Notes under the pieces: generated by a model
Told to the model about the DNA's origin: nothing
Seen by the model: the letters and a program-made list of their open reading frames with translations, nothing else
The model's database searches: none
Position numbers and translations under genes: made by a program
Assembly (NCBI RefSeq): GCF_000348985.1
Contig: NC_035930.1
Location: forward strand, 372,001 to 436,000
Length of the DNA: 64,000 nt
Direction of reading: 5' to 3'
Source: Huiozyma naganishii CBS 8797
Lineage: Eukaryota > Ascomycota > Saccharomycetes > Saccharomycetales > Saccharomycetaceae
Part shown: piece after piece, positions 50,103 through 59,207 of the stretch
Position numbering within the stretch: the stretch's first letter is position 1
How the letters are laid out: each line of letters opens with the position of its first letter

Positions 50103-51938
50103 ATGAACAGCGATCTGCCAATGTCTAGCGTGAGCAGTGGACGCAGTTTGGACTCGTACTGGTCGAGAAGTGGGGAGGCGCCCGTCCAGAGGTCTGACTC
50201 GTGGTCGCAGGTTTCGAGGGTGGCGAGTCTTGCCAGGACCGTTACGATGACGGTTTCGGATGTGATAGATGCGGTGCGCGACGACAACCAGCAGACGGAA
50301 CGGGATAGAGCCTCGGATGACTTGAACAAAGTACTGGAGAGCCGGTTCGATGTAGGGGATGCCTTGAGAATGGAGCAAAACAACGCTAGTGATTCTGACC
50401 AAGAAGAGGTGGAGAGTCACGTTGATGAAGTGACAAAACTGCCATCAGAGGTCCCGGGGGGGAAAAGAGAGACGCTGGAGCGAGTGTTTACTAGCAAAGA
50501 GAAGGGTAATGTAGTCGATTTACCCCCCGATAAGGGCTACGCCTGGGTGGTTGTCCTGTCTGTATTTCTTGTGATGTTCAACACATGGGGTTGTAACTCT
50601 GCGTTTGGTGTGTTCCTATCCTTTTTCTTATCTCACGGTACTTTTGAAGGTGCCTCGAAATACGATTACGCTTTGATCGCTGGGTTGACAGTCGCATTGG
50701 GGCAAGGATTTTCCCCCTTTGCAATGATCATTATGAGAGTCATTGGGCTACGTACCACAATGTTTCTTGGCTGCATGCTAATGCTTGCAGGGTTTCTACT
50801 GGCATCATTTGCTACAAGGTTGTGGGAGCTTTACTTGACACAGGGAGTACTAATTGGCATATCCATATCTTTGATTTTTGCTCCAGCAACGACTGTACTC
50901 CCAGGGTGGTTCTTAAAGAAGAGAGCAGTCTCAATGGGGTTATCTCTGTTTGGTACCGGTGCTGGTGGTGTTACGTTTGGTCTAGCGTCGGAAAAAATGA
51001 TCGCTGACAGGGGGAACACTCGCTGGTGCTATCGTATGCTGGCAATTACGTGCACATGTGCCGTCTTGTTTGCCATCTCACTCGTAAGGGAAAGACACCC
51101 AATCAAGTCAGTTGGGCTGCGGTCAATAAAGAAAGTAAAAAGAGAGGTCAAGAAGATGTTTAATTGGCAGGTGATCAAACAGCCACAGGTTCTACTGATC
51201 GCAGTCTGGTTCACTTTAGCGCTGTTGGCTTACAATTTGATGGTTTTCACTCTTGCGTCGTATGCAGTTGCCCGAGGTATGACTTTACACCAGGGTTCCT
51301 CCCTAACTGCAATCTTAAACGGTGCGCAGGCATGTGGCAGACCAATTATGGGACTCATGGGAGACAGATTTGGTAGAGCAAACGTGACAATTGCTCTCAC
51401 CTCACTACTGTGTATATACATGTTTGCCTTCTGGATCCCAGCGCATACGTACCTCCAGTTGATCATGTTCTCCATCATGGTAGGTTCTTGCGTCGGCGTG
51501 GCAAACGTCATGAATACCGTTTTGATCGCGGACATGGTCAAACCGGACGAATTCTTATCCGCTTGGGGGTTTGTTAACTACAGCGGGTCCCCAGCATTGC
51601 TATGTTGCGAGGTTATTGCACAAGCGTTGACAAAACAGGGGGTATCCAATCCGTACCTCCACACGCAGATCTTCGCTGGTGTGTGCTTCTCCTCCGCGTG
51701 GATCATGATCCTTGTGCTAAGAGAGTATGCTGTTCGCTTGAAGCTGGATCGAAGAAGACAAGAAAACGACAAGAAGATGCAAGAACATATCGGCAATAAA
51801 CAATTCGAGGAAGCGGACAGTGACTCATCTGCTGAGCACTGGTCCACCCTTGAGAAACGTGAAATCAAGTATAATTTCCTACTGGGGGGAGGCATCAAGA
51901 GGTACTTTATGAGACTATCGTACCCTATGAAGATATGA
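50103..51938 (+). CDS. ESBP6: Esbp6-type monocarboxylate-transporter-like MFS protein, copy 1
   Basis: 611 residues. A ~140-residue acidic/Ser-rich cytosolic N-terminus precedes a 12-segment MFS core of the monocarboxylate porter type. The core begins with DKGYAWVVVLSVFLVMFNTW (the DxGWGWxV-like family motif) and has PGWFLKKRAVSMGLS and GDRFGRANV (inter-domain motif). The C-terminal tail ends with KRYFMRLSYPMKI, a block shared in altered form by copies 2 and 3. In yeast Esbp6/Mch proteins do not clearly carry monocarboxylates; the substrate is unsettled. Of the three copies this one lies next to NAF1. Name by synteny with YNL125C. Confidence 0.88.
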   Translation: MNSDLPMSSVSSGRSLDSYWSRSGEAPVQRSDSWSQVSRVASLARTVTMTVSDVIDAVRDDNQQTERDRASDDLNKVLESRFDVGDALRMEQNNASDSDQEEVESHVDEVTKLPSEVPGGKRETLERVFTSKEKGNVVDLPPDKGYAWVVVLSVFLVMFNTWGCNSAFGVFLSFFLSHGTFEGASKYDYALIAGLTVALGQGFSPFAMIIMRVIGLRTTMFLGCMLMLAGFLLASFATRLWELYLTQGVLIGISISLIFAPATTVLPGWFLKKRAVSMGLSLFGTGAGGVTFGLASEKMIADRGNTRWCYRMLAITCTCAVLFAISLVRERHPIKSVGLRSIKKVKREVKKMFNWQVIKQPQVLLIAVWFTLALLAYNLMVFTLASYAVARGMTLHQGSSLTAILNGAQACGRPIMGLMGDRFGRANVTIALTSLLCIYMFAFWIPAHTYLQLIMFSIMVGSCVGVANVMNTVLIADMVKPDEFLSAWGFVNYSGSPALLCCEVIAQALTKQGVSNPYLHTQIFAGVCFSSAWIMILVLREYAVRLKLDRRRQENDKKMQEHIGNKQFEEADSDSSAEHWSTLEKREIKYNFLLGGGIKRYFMRLSYPMKI

Positions 51939-52374
51939 AGGATAGTGGTATAGCCTGCCCTTTCGCAACTGGTCAAACACGAGATGACTCACACATGGTG
52001 GTTAGAACCAGAACACGGCATCTGAGCTGGCGCCACAATTAACAGGTAAAATGGAAAATTTACCACTTTTAGCAAATATTCCTCAGTGCGGCGATAACTG
52101 GAAAAAGGCGAAAGCTGCAATATCTTATCGCGGGCAGACTGCACCGCGAACAGTGAAACACCCCGGAGCTGGAATGTGTCACCGTTGCCGTGTGGCTACA
52201 TATATATGTGTATCTGGTACTGATGCAACTGGAAGACAGTAACAAATTTATGAACTGAAGGCTCATTGGGTGCCATATGTTTATGAATATATATATAACC
52301 TAGTCGTCACTTGATAAGCATATGATTTGGACACAGATACCATTAGAATACACACTGTAGCATTCCTCAATACC
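51939..52374 (+). promoter_or_regulatory. Intergenic region between ESBP6 copies 1 and 2
   Basis: 436 bp, with TATATATGTG near 52199 and ATATATATATAACC near 52287, which may include the TATA element of copy 2. The open frame of copy 2 extends upstream without an ATG. No other feature is recognised. Confidence 0.4.
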
Positions 52375-54114
52375 ATGCCACAAGCAGGTGCAGTGTACAC
52401 GAACCTGAAAAAAGGTGACACTGATGCTGAGAGTATATCCAATTGCAGTAGTAATGTGGTTAGTGTCTCATCCTCTGTCGCAGCAGCGTTAAGCTTTAGA
52501 GGAAACAAACTACAAGATGGGAACAAAGAGTTAAATAATTTGCTAGAGTCGCAGTTTGAGATAGGGGACGCCCTGCGGTTGACAGAATATCAAGGGGATA
52601 GAGACACGACAGATCTTGAAAGTGCCGCTTCTCCCGCAGCGTACGATCTAGATGATACGACCACACTAAACAAAGTATTCACAAACAAATCTACCGGAGA
52701 GCTGGAACTGCCTCTCGATAAAGGATATGGATGGGTCGTTGTGCTTTCCGTGTTCCTGGCAATGTTTATTACATGGGGGTGCAACTCTGCCTTTGGGGTC
52801 TTCCTATCGTTCTTCTTGTCACACGGCACGTTTGACGGGGCCACGAAGTACGACTACGCGATTATTGCTGGCTTGCCAGTTGCATTGTGTCAAGGGCTCT
52901 CGTCTTTATCAATGATGATGATGAGGGTTATTGGAGTCAAGCTAACGATGTTAATTGGCACGGTCATTATGCTCGCAGGGTACCTATGGGCGTCTTTCGC
53001 TACACATTTATGGGAGCTATATCTGACTCAGGGAGTCATGATTGGTATCTCGATGGCATTGGTGTCTATGCCCCCTGCGGCATGTCTACCAGGATGGTTT
53101 TTGAAGAAAAGGGCAGTGTCCATGGGGCTATCGTTGCTAGGTACCGGTATAGGTGGTGTTACATTTGGACTAGCGGCCAATAAAATGATTTCTGATTATG
53201 GTGACACTAGATGGTGCTACAGAATGCTAGCGATTACATGTACTGGGGTTTCCTTGATTGCGATTGTCCTAGTAAGGGAGAGAATTCCAATAAAACCGAC
53301 AGGACTGAGAAGTATAAAAAATATGAGAAAAGCTGCTTCGAATTATGTAGATGTCAAGATCATGAAGCTCCCCACCGTTCTTCTTATTTGCGCCTGGTTT
53401 AACTTAGGGATTTTTGCTTATTCGTTGATGATTTACACTTTAGCATCATACGCTGTCGCGCGTGGAATGAGCCAACACCAAGGCTCTATATTAACTGCAC
53501 TGCTAAACGTTGGCCAAACTGTCGGGAGACCCGCCATAGGTCTGATTGGCGACCGGTACGGCCGTTACAACGTAATTGTAGTGCATACATTTCTGTTGAC
53601 CGTCTACACATTTGCATTTTGGATTCCTGCAACCACTTTTGTACAGCTGATATTCTTTGCTCTTATGTGCGGGTTCTCAGTAGGTGTTTCCAATGTTATG
53701 AACTCTGTCGTCATCTCAGATATTATGCCACCAGAGCAGGTGCTACCCACCTGGGGGTTTGTGATTTTCACAGGGACTGGTCCGCTTCTAGTGGTAGAGC
53801 TTATTGCACAGGCGCTTACCCAACCGGGCAAATCAAACCCTTACATTCATACCCAAATCTTTTCTGGGTTCTGTTTCTTCACAAGTTTTGTTTTGAGTTT
53901 GGTGCTAAAAGAGCGTTCTGTTAGAGTCAGAACCAAAGCTAAGCTACAAAAAGTGATGGACCAGATAGACGTCTCATCTTCAATCACGAAAGAGTTTGAC
54001 AAAGTTTCCGAAAGACAAAAGAACTTAGAGAGTAGGAAGGTAAAATACGAAAAGATTCTGCAGGATGGCATCCAGCCATATTTCAAAAGGGCCGTTTTCC
54101 CATGCAATACGTAA
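52375..54114 (+). CDS. Esbp6-type monocarboxylate-transporter-like MFS protein, copy 2
   Basis: 579 residues from the ATG at 52375 (MPQAGAVYTNLKK). Same layout as copies 1 and 3: a polar N-terminus (about 120 residues), then DKGYGWVVVLSVFLAMFITW, PGWFLKKRAVSMGLSLLGTG and GDRYGRYNV. The C-terminal tail contains a charged stretch and ends in PYFKRAVFPCNT. It looks the most diverged of the three, with a shorter N-terminus and substitutions in otherwise shared segments (for example VISDIMPPEQVLPTWGFV in place of VLIADMV). The frame is intact and there is no sign of decay. Specific substrate unknown. Confidence 0.87.
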   Translation: MPQAGAVYTNLKKGDTDAESISNCSSNVVSVSSSVAAALSFRGNKLQDGNKELNNLLESQFEIGDALRLTEYQGDRDTTDLESAASPAAYDLDDTTTLNKVFTNKSTGELELPLDKGYGWVVVLSVFLAMFITWGCNSAFGVFLSFFLSHGTFDGATKYDYAIIAGLPVALCQGLSSLSMMMMRVIGVKLTMLIGTVIMLAGYLWASFATHLWELYLTQGVMIGISMALVSMPPAACLPGWFLKKRAVSMGLSLLGTGIGGVTFGLAANKMISDYGDTRWCYRMLAITCTGVSLIAIVLVRERIPIKPTGLRSIKNMRKAASNYVDVKIMKLPTVLLICAWFNLGIFAYSLMIYTLASYAVARGMSQHQGSILTALLNVGQTVGRPAIGLIGDRYGRYNVIVVHTFLLTVYTFAFWIPATTFVQLIFFALMCGFSVGVSNVMNSVVISDIMPPEQVLPTWGFVIFTGTGPLLVVELIAQALTQPGKSNPYIHTQIFSGFCFFTSFVLSLVLKERSVRVRTKAKLQKVMDQIDVSSSITKEFDKVSERQKNLESRKVKYEKILQDGIQPYFKRAVFPCNT

Positions 54115-54500
54115 ACTGAGGCAGCTCTCAATACCGGGCACAGCTAATCTTATAAAACTATATATATATATAGATGCTACGGAGCATCCTACGTGGCTTC
54201 CTGCTCGTGGTACCCGTCCCAGCGGAATGTTGCAACAGCCCCAGAGATCTGACTCATATAACCTGAAAGGGTCTCGTTTTCTTCCTCTTGCAGATAAGAA
54301 ATTTTTCAATAATCATCTGCATATATAAAAGAAGAGATGACATATTTGCAGGATAGTTGTGATAAGTGGTTTTCGTGTTGAGTAACCGTTAAAGAAAGCT
54401 CCTGTTGTTACCAATTTTTGTGTTGAGAAACTGATAACTATCATTGCATAATACTTTGCCCTATTTCCAGTAGTATTTTTGTGTATTACGGAAGTGGACA
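54115..54500 (+). promoter_or_regulatory. Intergenic region between ESBP6 copies 2 and 3
   Basis: 386 bp. TATATATATATAG near 54160 and CATATATAAAAG near 54320 are possible TATA elements of copy 3. Nothing else is recognised. Confidence 0.4.
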
Positions 54501-56408
54501 ATGGAGACACATCACAGAATGAGTCATCCCAATGATGGCCGTATACAAGCTGGAGCAAGCAATGACGTTGAACTTTACAGCATGGACTCAAATCAAAGTG
54601 CTCCTAATGTACAGTCAATTTACTCCGACGTAGAGGGTATGTCCATCCACTCTAAAGGGCTTAATCAGACTGGTTCTTTGGGCACTGGGGTCTTGAAAAG
54701 TGTCTCTCATTTATGGAAGACTGTTACTGGAGAAGGTGCGCCCGAGGAAGACACATCTCCAAAACAGCTGAATGAACTGCTGGTGTCAAGATTTGATTTG
54801 GGTGATGCCATACGATACCAGACGAACGACGATGACTTTTCACATGACAGTGACGAGGACGTGGAGGCAACGAGAAATCACGTCCATCCAAATAAAAAAG
54901 AGTACGATGTAGAGTCCATCAAGGACGCTTTTGAAGATAGAAGCGACGCTAGCGACGTAGAGACTTTACGGAAAGTATTTACGAATAAATCCACGGGACA
55001 ACTGGAACTGCCGCCGGATAAGGGCTATGCCTGGGTGGTTGTATTCTCTGTCTTCTTGGTAATGTTCAACACTTGGGGGTGTAATGCTGCATTTGGAGTC
55101 TTCTTGTCGTTTTTCCTGTCTAATGGGACCTTTAAGGGGGCTACAAAATACGACTATGCATTGATTGCTGGCTTGCCAGTCGCATTGGGCCAAGGGTTGG
55201 CACCACTCTCCATGATAACTATGCGTATCATTGGTATCAAACAAACGATGCTTGTTGGGACTGCCATTATGCTAACGGGCTTCCTTTGGGCCTCATTTGC
55301 AAAAGAGCTGTGGGAGTTGTACGTCTCTCAGGGTGTATTTATAGGGTTATCACTGGCATTAATTGCAATTCCACCAACAACTTGTCTTCCAGGCTGGTTT
55401 TTAAAGAAGCGAGCGATGTCCATGGGCCTATCACTATTAGGAACGGGACTCGGTGGATTAACCTTTGGATTGGCGACAAACAAAATGATTTCAGATAATG
55501 GTAACACAAGGTGGTGTTACAGAATGCTAGCCATCACTTGTACAAGTGCTGTCATGGTATCGATTGCTTTAGTTAAGGAGAGAATTCCTGTAAAACCGGT
55601 TGGGTTTAGGTCTAGAAAGGCAATACTCAATGAATTCCGGAGGGTCTTTGACGTCAATGTCATTCGGAGGCCGCAAGTAATCCTGGTGGGATTCTGGTTC
55701 GTTTTGGCAATTTTTGCGTACTGTTTGATGGTTTTCACGCTCTCAGCATATGCCGTCGCTCGTGGCATGTCGCAACATCAAGGTTCCATACTGACTTCGA
55801 TCCTGAATGCGGGACAGACTGTTGGTAGACCGTCCATCGGGTTTGCTGGGGACAGATTCGGGAGAATAAATGTCACCTCAATTTTAACGTTTGTTCTTTG
55901 CATCTTTATGTTTGCATTCTGGATCCCGGCAAATAGCTTCATTCAGTTAATATTCTTCTCAATCATGGTCGGCTGTTGTGTTGGTGTTGCTAATGTAATG
56001 AATACTGTGTTGATTGCCGATATGGTGGCTCCTCACGAATTTTTGCCAGCCTGGGCTTTTGTTAACTATTCCGGCATTGGACTCTTTCTAACCTGCGAAC
56101 TGATTGCTCAAGCTTTGGTTGACCCATCCCGCAAATCAAATCCGTATCTTCACACACAAATTTTCACAGGCTGTTGCTTTGTTGGTGCTTTACTGCTGAG
56201 TTTGGTGTTGAGAGAGCTTTCAGTCCATAAGAGAACTGTGGGAGAGTATACAACTCTGAAGGATAAATTGGAACCAGCAACCTCAACAAATGCGTCATTG
56301 ACAACCACTACAGAAAAAGTAGAAAGGAAAAGGGAAAGATGCGAATGGCTCTTGGGACCTGGGGCAAGAAAATACTTTCGCAGAATGTTTTACCGCACCA
56401 AAATATAA
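54501..56408 (+). CDS. Esbp6-type monocarboxylate-transporter-like MFS protein, copy 3
   Basis: 635 residues, the longest copy. The N-terminal ~165 residues are acidic, including HDSDEDVEATRNH. The core matches copy 1 closely: DKGYAWVVVFSVFLVMFNTW, YDYALIAGLPVALGQGLAPL, PGWFLKKRAMSMGLSLLGTG, GDRFGRINV, and VNYSGIGLFLTCELIAQAL. The end is RKYFRRMFYRTKI, like copy 1. The stop lies 80 bp from the SPC98 stop, convergent. By length it is as good a candidate for the original ESBP6 as copy 1. An alternative start lies at the seventh codon (MSHPNDGRI). Confidence 0.87.
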   Translation: METHHRMSHPNDGRIQAGASNDVELYSMDSNQSAPNVQSIYSDVEGMSIHSKGLNQTGSLGTGVLKSVSHLWKTVTGEGAPEEDTSPKQLNELLVSRFDLGDAIRYQTNDDDFSHDSDEDVEATRNHVHPNKKEYDVESIKDAFEDRSDASDVETLRKVFTNKSTGQLELPPDKGYAWVVVFSVFLVMFNTWGCNAAFGVFLSFFLSNGTFKGATKYDYALIAGLPVALGQGLAPLSMITMRIIGIKQTMLVGTAIMLTGFLWASFAKELWELYVSQGVFIGLSLALIAIPPTTCLPGWFLKKRAMSMGLSLLGTGLGGLTFGLATNKMISDNGNTRWCYRMLAITCTSAVMVSIALVKERIPVKPVGFRSRKAILNEFRRVFDVNVIRRPQVILVGFWFVLAIFAYCLMVFTLSAYAVARGMSQHQGSILTSILNAGQTVGRPSIGFAGDRFGRINVTSILTFVLCIFMFAFWIPANSFIQLIFFSIMVGCCVGVANVMNTVLIADMVAPHEFLPAWAFVNYSGIGLFLTCELIAQALVDPSRKSNPYLHTQIFTGCCFVGALLLSLVLRELSVHKRTVGEYTTLKDKLEPATSTNASLTTTTEKVERKRERCEWLLGPGARKYFRRMFYRTKI

Positions 56409-56488
56409 TCATGCCACGATTTCTGGCACTAACTAACTACCAAGTCATTTCTATTCATTACACTAATTTATAATACACTACATACGGC

Positions 56489-59020
56489 TCATCGAAGCAC
56501 CCTACCTAATCTTTGTAATTTCGGATTAGAAGAGTCATTTCTCAAATCTCTGATAAACATATGAGATTGTTTTTTGAATTGCTTGTACGACCCAACAATT
56601 TCCCTCGACACACGCACAAACTGGTCAAAGTGCGCATTGGCCTGGTTGTCGTTCTGTAAATTGATGTGGATCAGTAACTCATGTGCTACGTCATGAAGTC
56701 TTGATGAACTGCTTAAGAACCCAGTGGCCGTCTGCATAATTCCAATCAATGTTGTTGGATAAGGTAGTGCTGTTGATGTACTCTTTGTAGAGAGTAGTTT
56801 GTGGGATAAAATGTCATCCAAGAATTTGTTGTGGATTCCATCGACCTCTTCAATATTGAGAGGTTTAGTTTGTTGTTTGTGATAGTGGGTTAGTGCGGAT
56901 CCCTGAAAATGTTCGAATATATCGACTTTCGGTTCCAATCTTTCACACAATGCAAAAAGTCCGTTTGGTAGGGAGGTTAACTCTAAGTTATCAGAGCTTT
57001 TCCCATTACCCTTAATATGCAAGTCATGCTCTAGTTCCACGAATTTGGGCTCTATGATTAGTTGGGAGTAGTATGCTTCCATTTTATAATGAAATTGCTG
57101 TACCTGTGATCGTAACACTGAGAGCTTTGACAGTCTGTTAAATATATCTCTGGCCATGATACTCAAGGACTTCAACTTTCTAAAGGAATGCGATAGTTCC
57201 TTTTCCTTCAGCATCTCTTTATTCCCAAAGTATTGTAACTTCTTGAACTTCCACATGAAGTTGAATATTCTCAAATATTCTTTCCTCCCATCAGCTCTGT
57301 TGACATTTAGAACTATGGATAAAGGTGGCGGAATATCATATTCCAAAGTAAAGACATCCCACCCAAGTAGATCAGATCCAAAATCCAACACCCTTGCATC
57401 GAGTCTATTGATGAGCAGATTTTTGTCTGCACGGTTCACGTAGTTTCTCAAAGAACATTGCTGAACTGCATCCTGTAATATTCTGGTCGAAGAATATCCT
57501 GTCAAGAGATTAGACGAGTTTTCCAACATATCCTTTGCCTTCTCAATCACCATGTCGATGAGGTCATTTTGACTTATGAGCAGAACTTTTTTCAACATTT
57601 GAATAGTCTGTCTATAGTAGAACTTTCTATCCAATATCTCCTGCGTAAAAGAAACAATATCATTATACTGCGTGTCTATCAATTGAAAGAGCATAGTGAG
57701 GTTTTTCAGCTTCTTGACCCTTTGATATTCTGTGTTATACTTCTGCGAGTAGGAATTAGCCCAGTGTAACTCATTACAATACCTTGTCAGGAAAAGGTAT
57801 GTTTTCCCAATGATGAAAATGGAGTAGGCAGTATCCTTCGGTATAAACTGTGGAATTTTAGCGTTATCCATTTTGAAGGGAAGAAATTCGTTGTAGTCGT
57901 CATCCTGTTTAATGAAAAATTCGTCGAAAACTGATCCGAGTTTCCCCAGTACTAACCAATTTATCATATGGTCGTAGTAGAAGGAGATCAATGTATTGTA
58001 AAGGTCGTCTGATACTTGTTTGATTGCCAAATTCCCATGACTCTTGAAAGAATGGAACTTTGAAATATAATCGTCACCTCTCATGTACTCGAAGTCCTCC
58101 AGAAATTTATCGTACACTCTCAAAGTCGAGATCGACTCGTACATTTCCAAGTACAGCCCTTTCATCGACGTGATGTTCACGGACGTGCTCAAAGAGTTGA
58201 CATAACTAGAATAATTGGACAACTCCTGTTCAATATGGATAATCAACGCCTTTTTCATCGGGGACATGTTTATAGATTTCGATCTTTCAATCTTGACTGA
58301 TAATTTCATGAATAACAGACTTGCTTCAAACAGTAAATGCAGAATACCACTATCGGAATTTGGTACGTTCTCTGGAATATGTATTGTGCCCCCCCTTATC
58401 GGAAACATGCTCGACGTGGTGCCCAACAGAGTGAAAAAAACTGATTTCAACATCTCCTCTTCAGATATCGTGTTTGCATAAAACGGTTCGGATAGTTTCT
58501 TCAGGGGGACCGCATTCGCAATCCTTGTCGGTGTCTGTATATGATGTGATGAGACCAAAGACCTTCTATCCGAAAATCTATCTATTGTCTCAAAAGATTC
58601 AGCGTACATGCTGGGCGAGTTGACGTTTGCAATTTTGCTAGGGAATTGGTTGTACTTGTCCAGATTCTCCTTATTCAATTCACTTGAATCCCATCGCCTG
58701 TTCTCTCCCACAGGCGATGACCCACTTCCTTGCAGTAAGCTATAGTAATTATCCAGGGTGTGATTCCTCTCATCCAAATCGTTTGTTAGAAACAAAGGGG
58801 TCACCAGTTCCTCCAGCTTAACCCAGACCGCGTCCGACTGAGCTCCACGTGGGATGTACTGTCTAAAAGAGGCCATCAGCGTTTCCAACTGTTTTGGCGT
58901 TCTGTTCGTCGAATCGAGCAGCTCCGTGAATTCGCTCGAGAATTTCCTCAATACAACATCAGGGAAGGAGTGCGGTACTATCGCCTCCAGAAAGCTGTCA
59001 AAACGGCTATGGAAATCCAT
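56489..59020 (-). CDS. SPC98: Spc98, gamma-tubulin small complex subunit (GCP3)
   Basis: 843 residues, against about 846 in S. cerevisiae. It belongs to the Spc97/Spc98 (GCP) family: the N-terminal GRIP1 part includes EEEMLKSVFFTLLGTTSSMF (about 181-200), and the C-terminal GRIP2 part includes VFTLEYDIPPPLSIVLN and YLRIFNFMWKFKKLQYFG, the segments that contact gamma-tubulin. Role: with Spc97 and Tub4 nucleates microtubules at the spindle pole body, where Spc98 binds Spc110. Start at the first ATG. Order ESBP6-SPC98-FAR11 is as in S. cerevisiae. Confidence 0.95.
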   Translation of the reverse strand: MDFHSRFDSFLEAIVPHSFPDVVLRKFSSEFTELLDSTNRTPKQLETLMASFRQYIPRGAQSDAVWVKLEELVTPLFLTNDLDERNHTLDNYYSLLQGSGSSPVGENRRWDSSELNKENLDKYNQFPSKIANVNSPSMYAESFETIDRFSDRRSLVSSHHIQTPTRIANAVPLKKLSEPFYANTISEEEMLKSVFFTLLGTTSSMFPIRGGTIHIPENVPNSDSGILHLLFEASLLFMKLSVKIERSKSINMSPMKKALIIHIEQELSNYSSYVNSLSTSVNITSMKGLYLEMYESISTLRVYDKFLEDFEYMRGDDYISKFHSFKSHGNLAIKQVSDDLYNTLISFYYDHMINWLVLGKLGSVFDEFFIKQDDDYNEFLPFKMDNAKIPQFIPKDTAYSIFIIGKTYLFLTRYCNELHWANSYSQKYNTEYQRVKKLKNLTMLFQLIDTQYNDIVSFTQEILDRKFYYRQTIQMLKKVLLISQNDLIDMVIEKAKDMLENSSNLLTGYSSTRILQDAVQQCSLRNYVNRADKNLLINRLDARVLDFGSDLLGWDVFTLEYDIPPPLSIVLNVNRADGRKEYLRIFNFMWKFKKLQYFGNKEMLKEKELSHSFRKLKSLSIMARDIFNRLSKLSVLRSQVQQFHYKMEAYYSQLIIEPKFVELEHDLHIKGNGKSSDNLELTSLPNGLFALCERLEPKVDIFEHFQGSALTHYHKQQTKPLNIEEVDGIHNKFLDDILSHKLLSTKSTSTALPYPTTLIGIMQTATGFLSSSSRLHDVAHELLIHINLQNDNQANAHFDQFVRVSREIVGSYKQFKKQSHMFIRDLRNDSSNPKLQRLGRVLR

Positions 59021-59207
59021 TGACTGGTTCTGCTACGTACCAACTCAGACCCGCATAGAAAGCCATATTTGTGATCTTATTTCGTGATATTGTTTCTTGT
59101 GTTTGTTTACATAAAAAATAACCGTATTTACCTGTAACTTCTCGTATCACGTGTCGGAAGGAATGCGGGAACCTGCGGACGGCTCCAAGATCGATGCGAT
59201 GGGGCCA

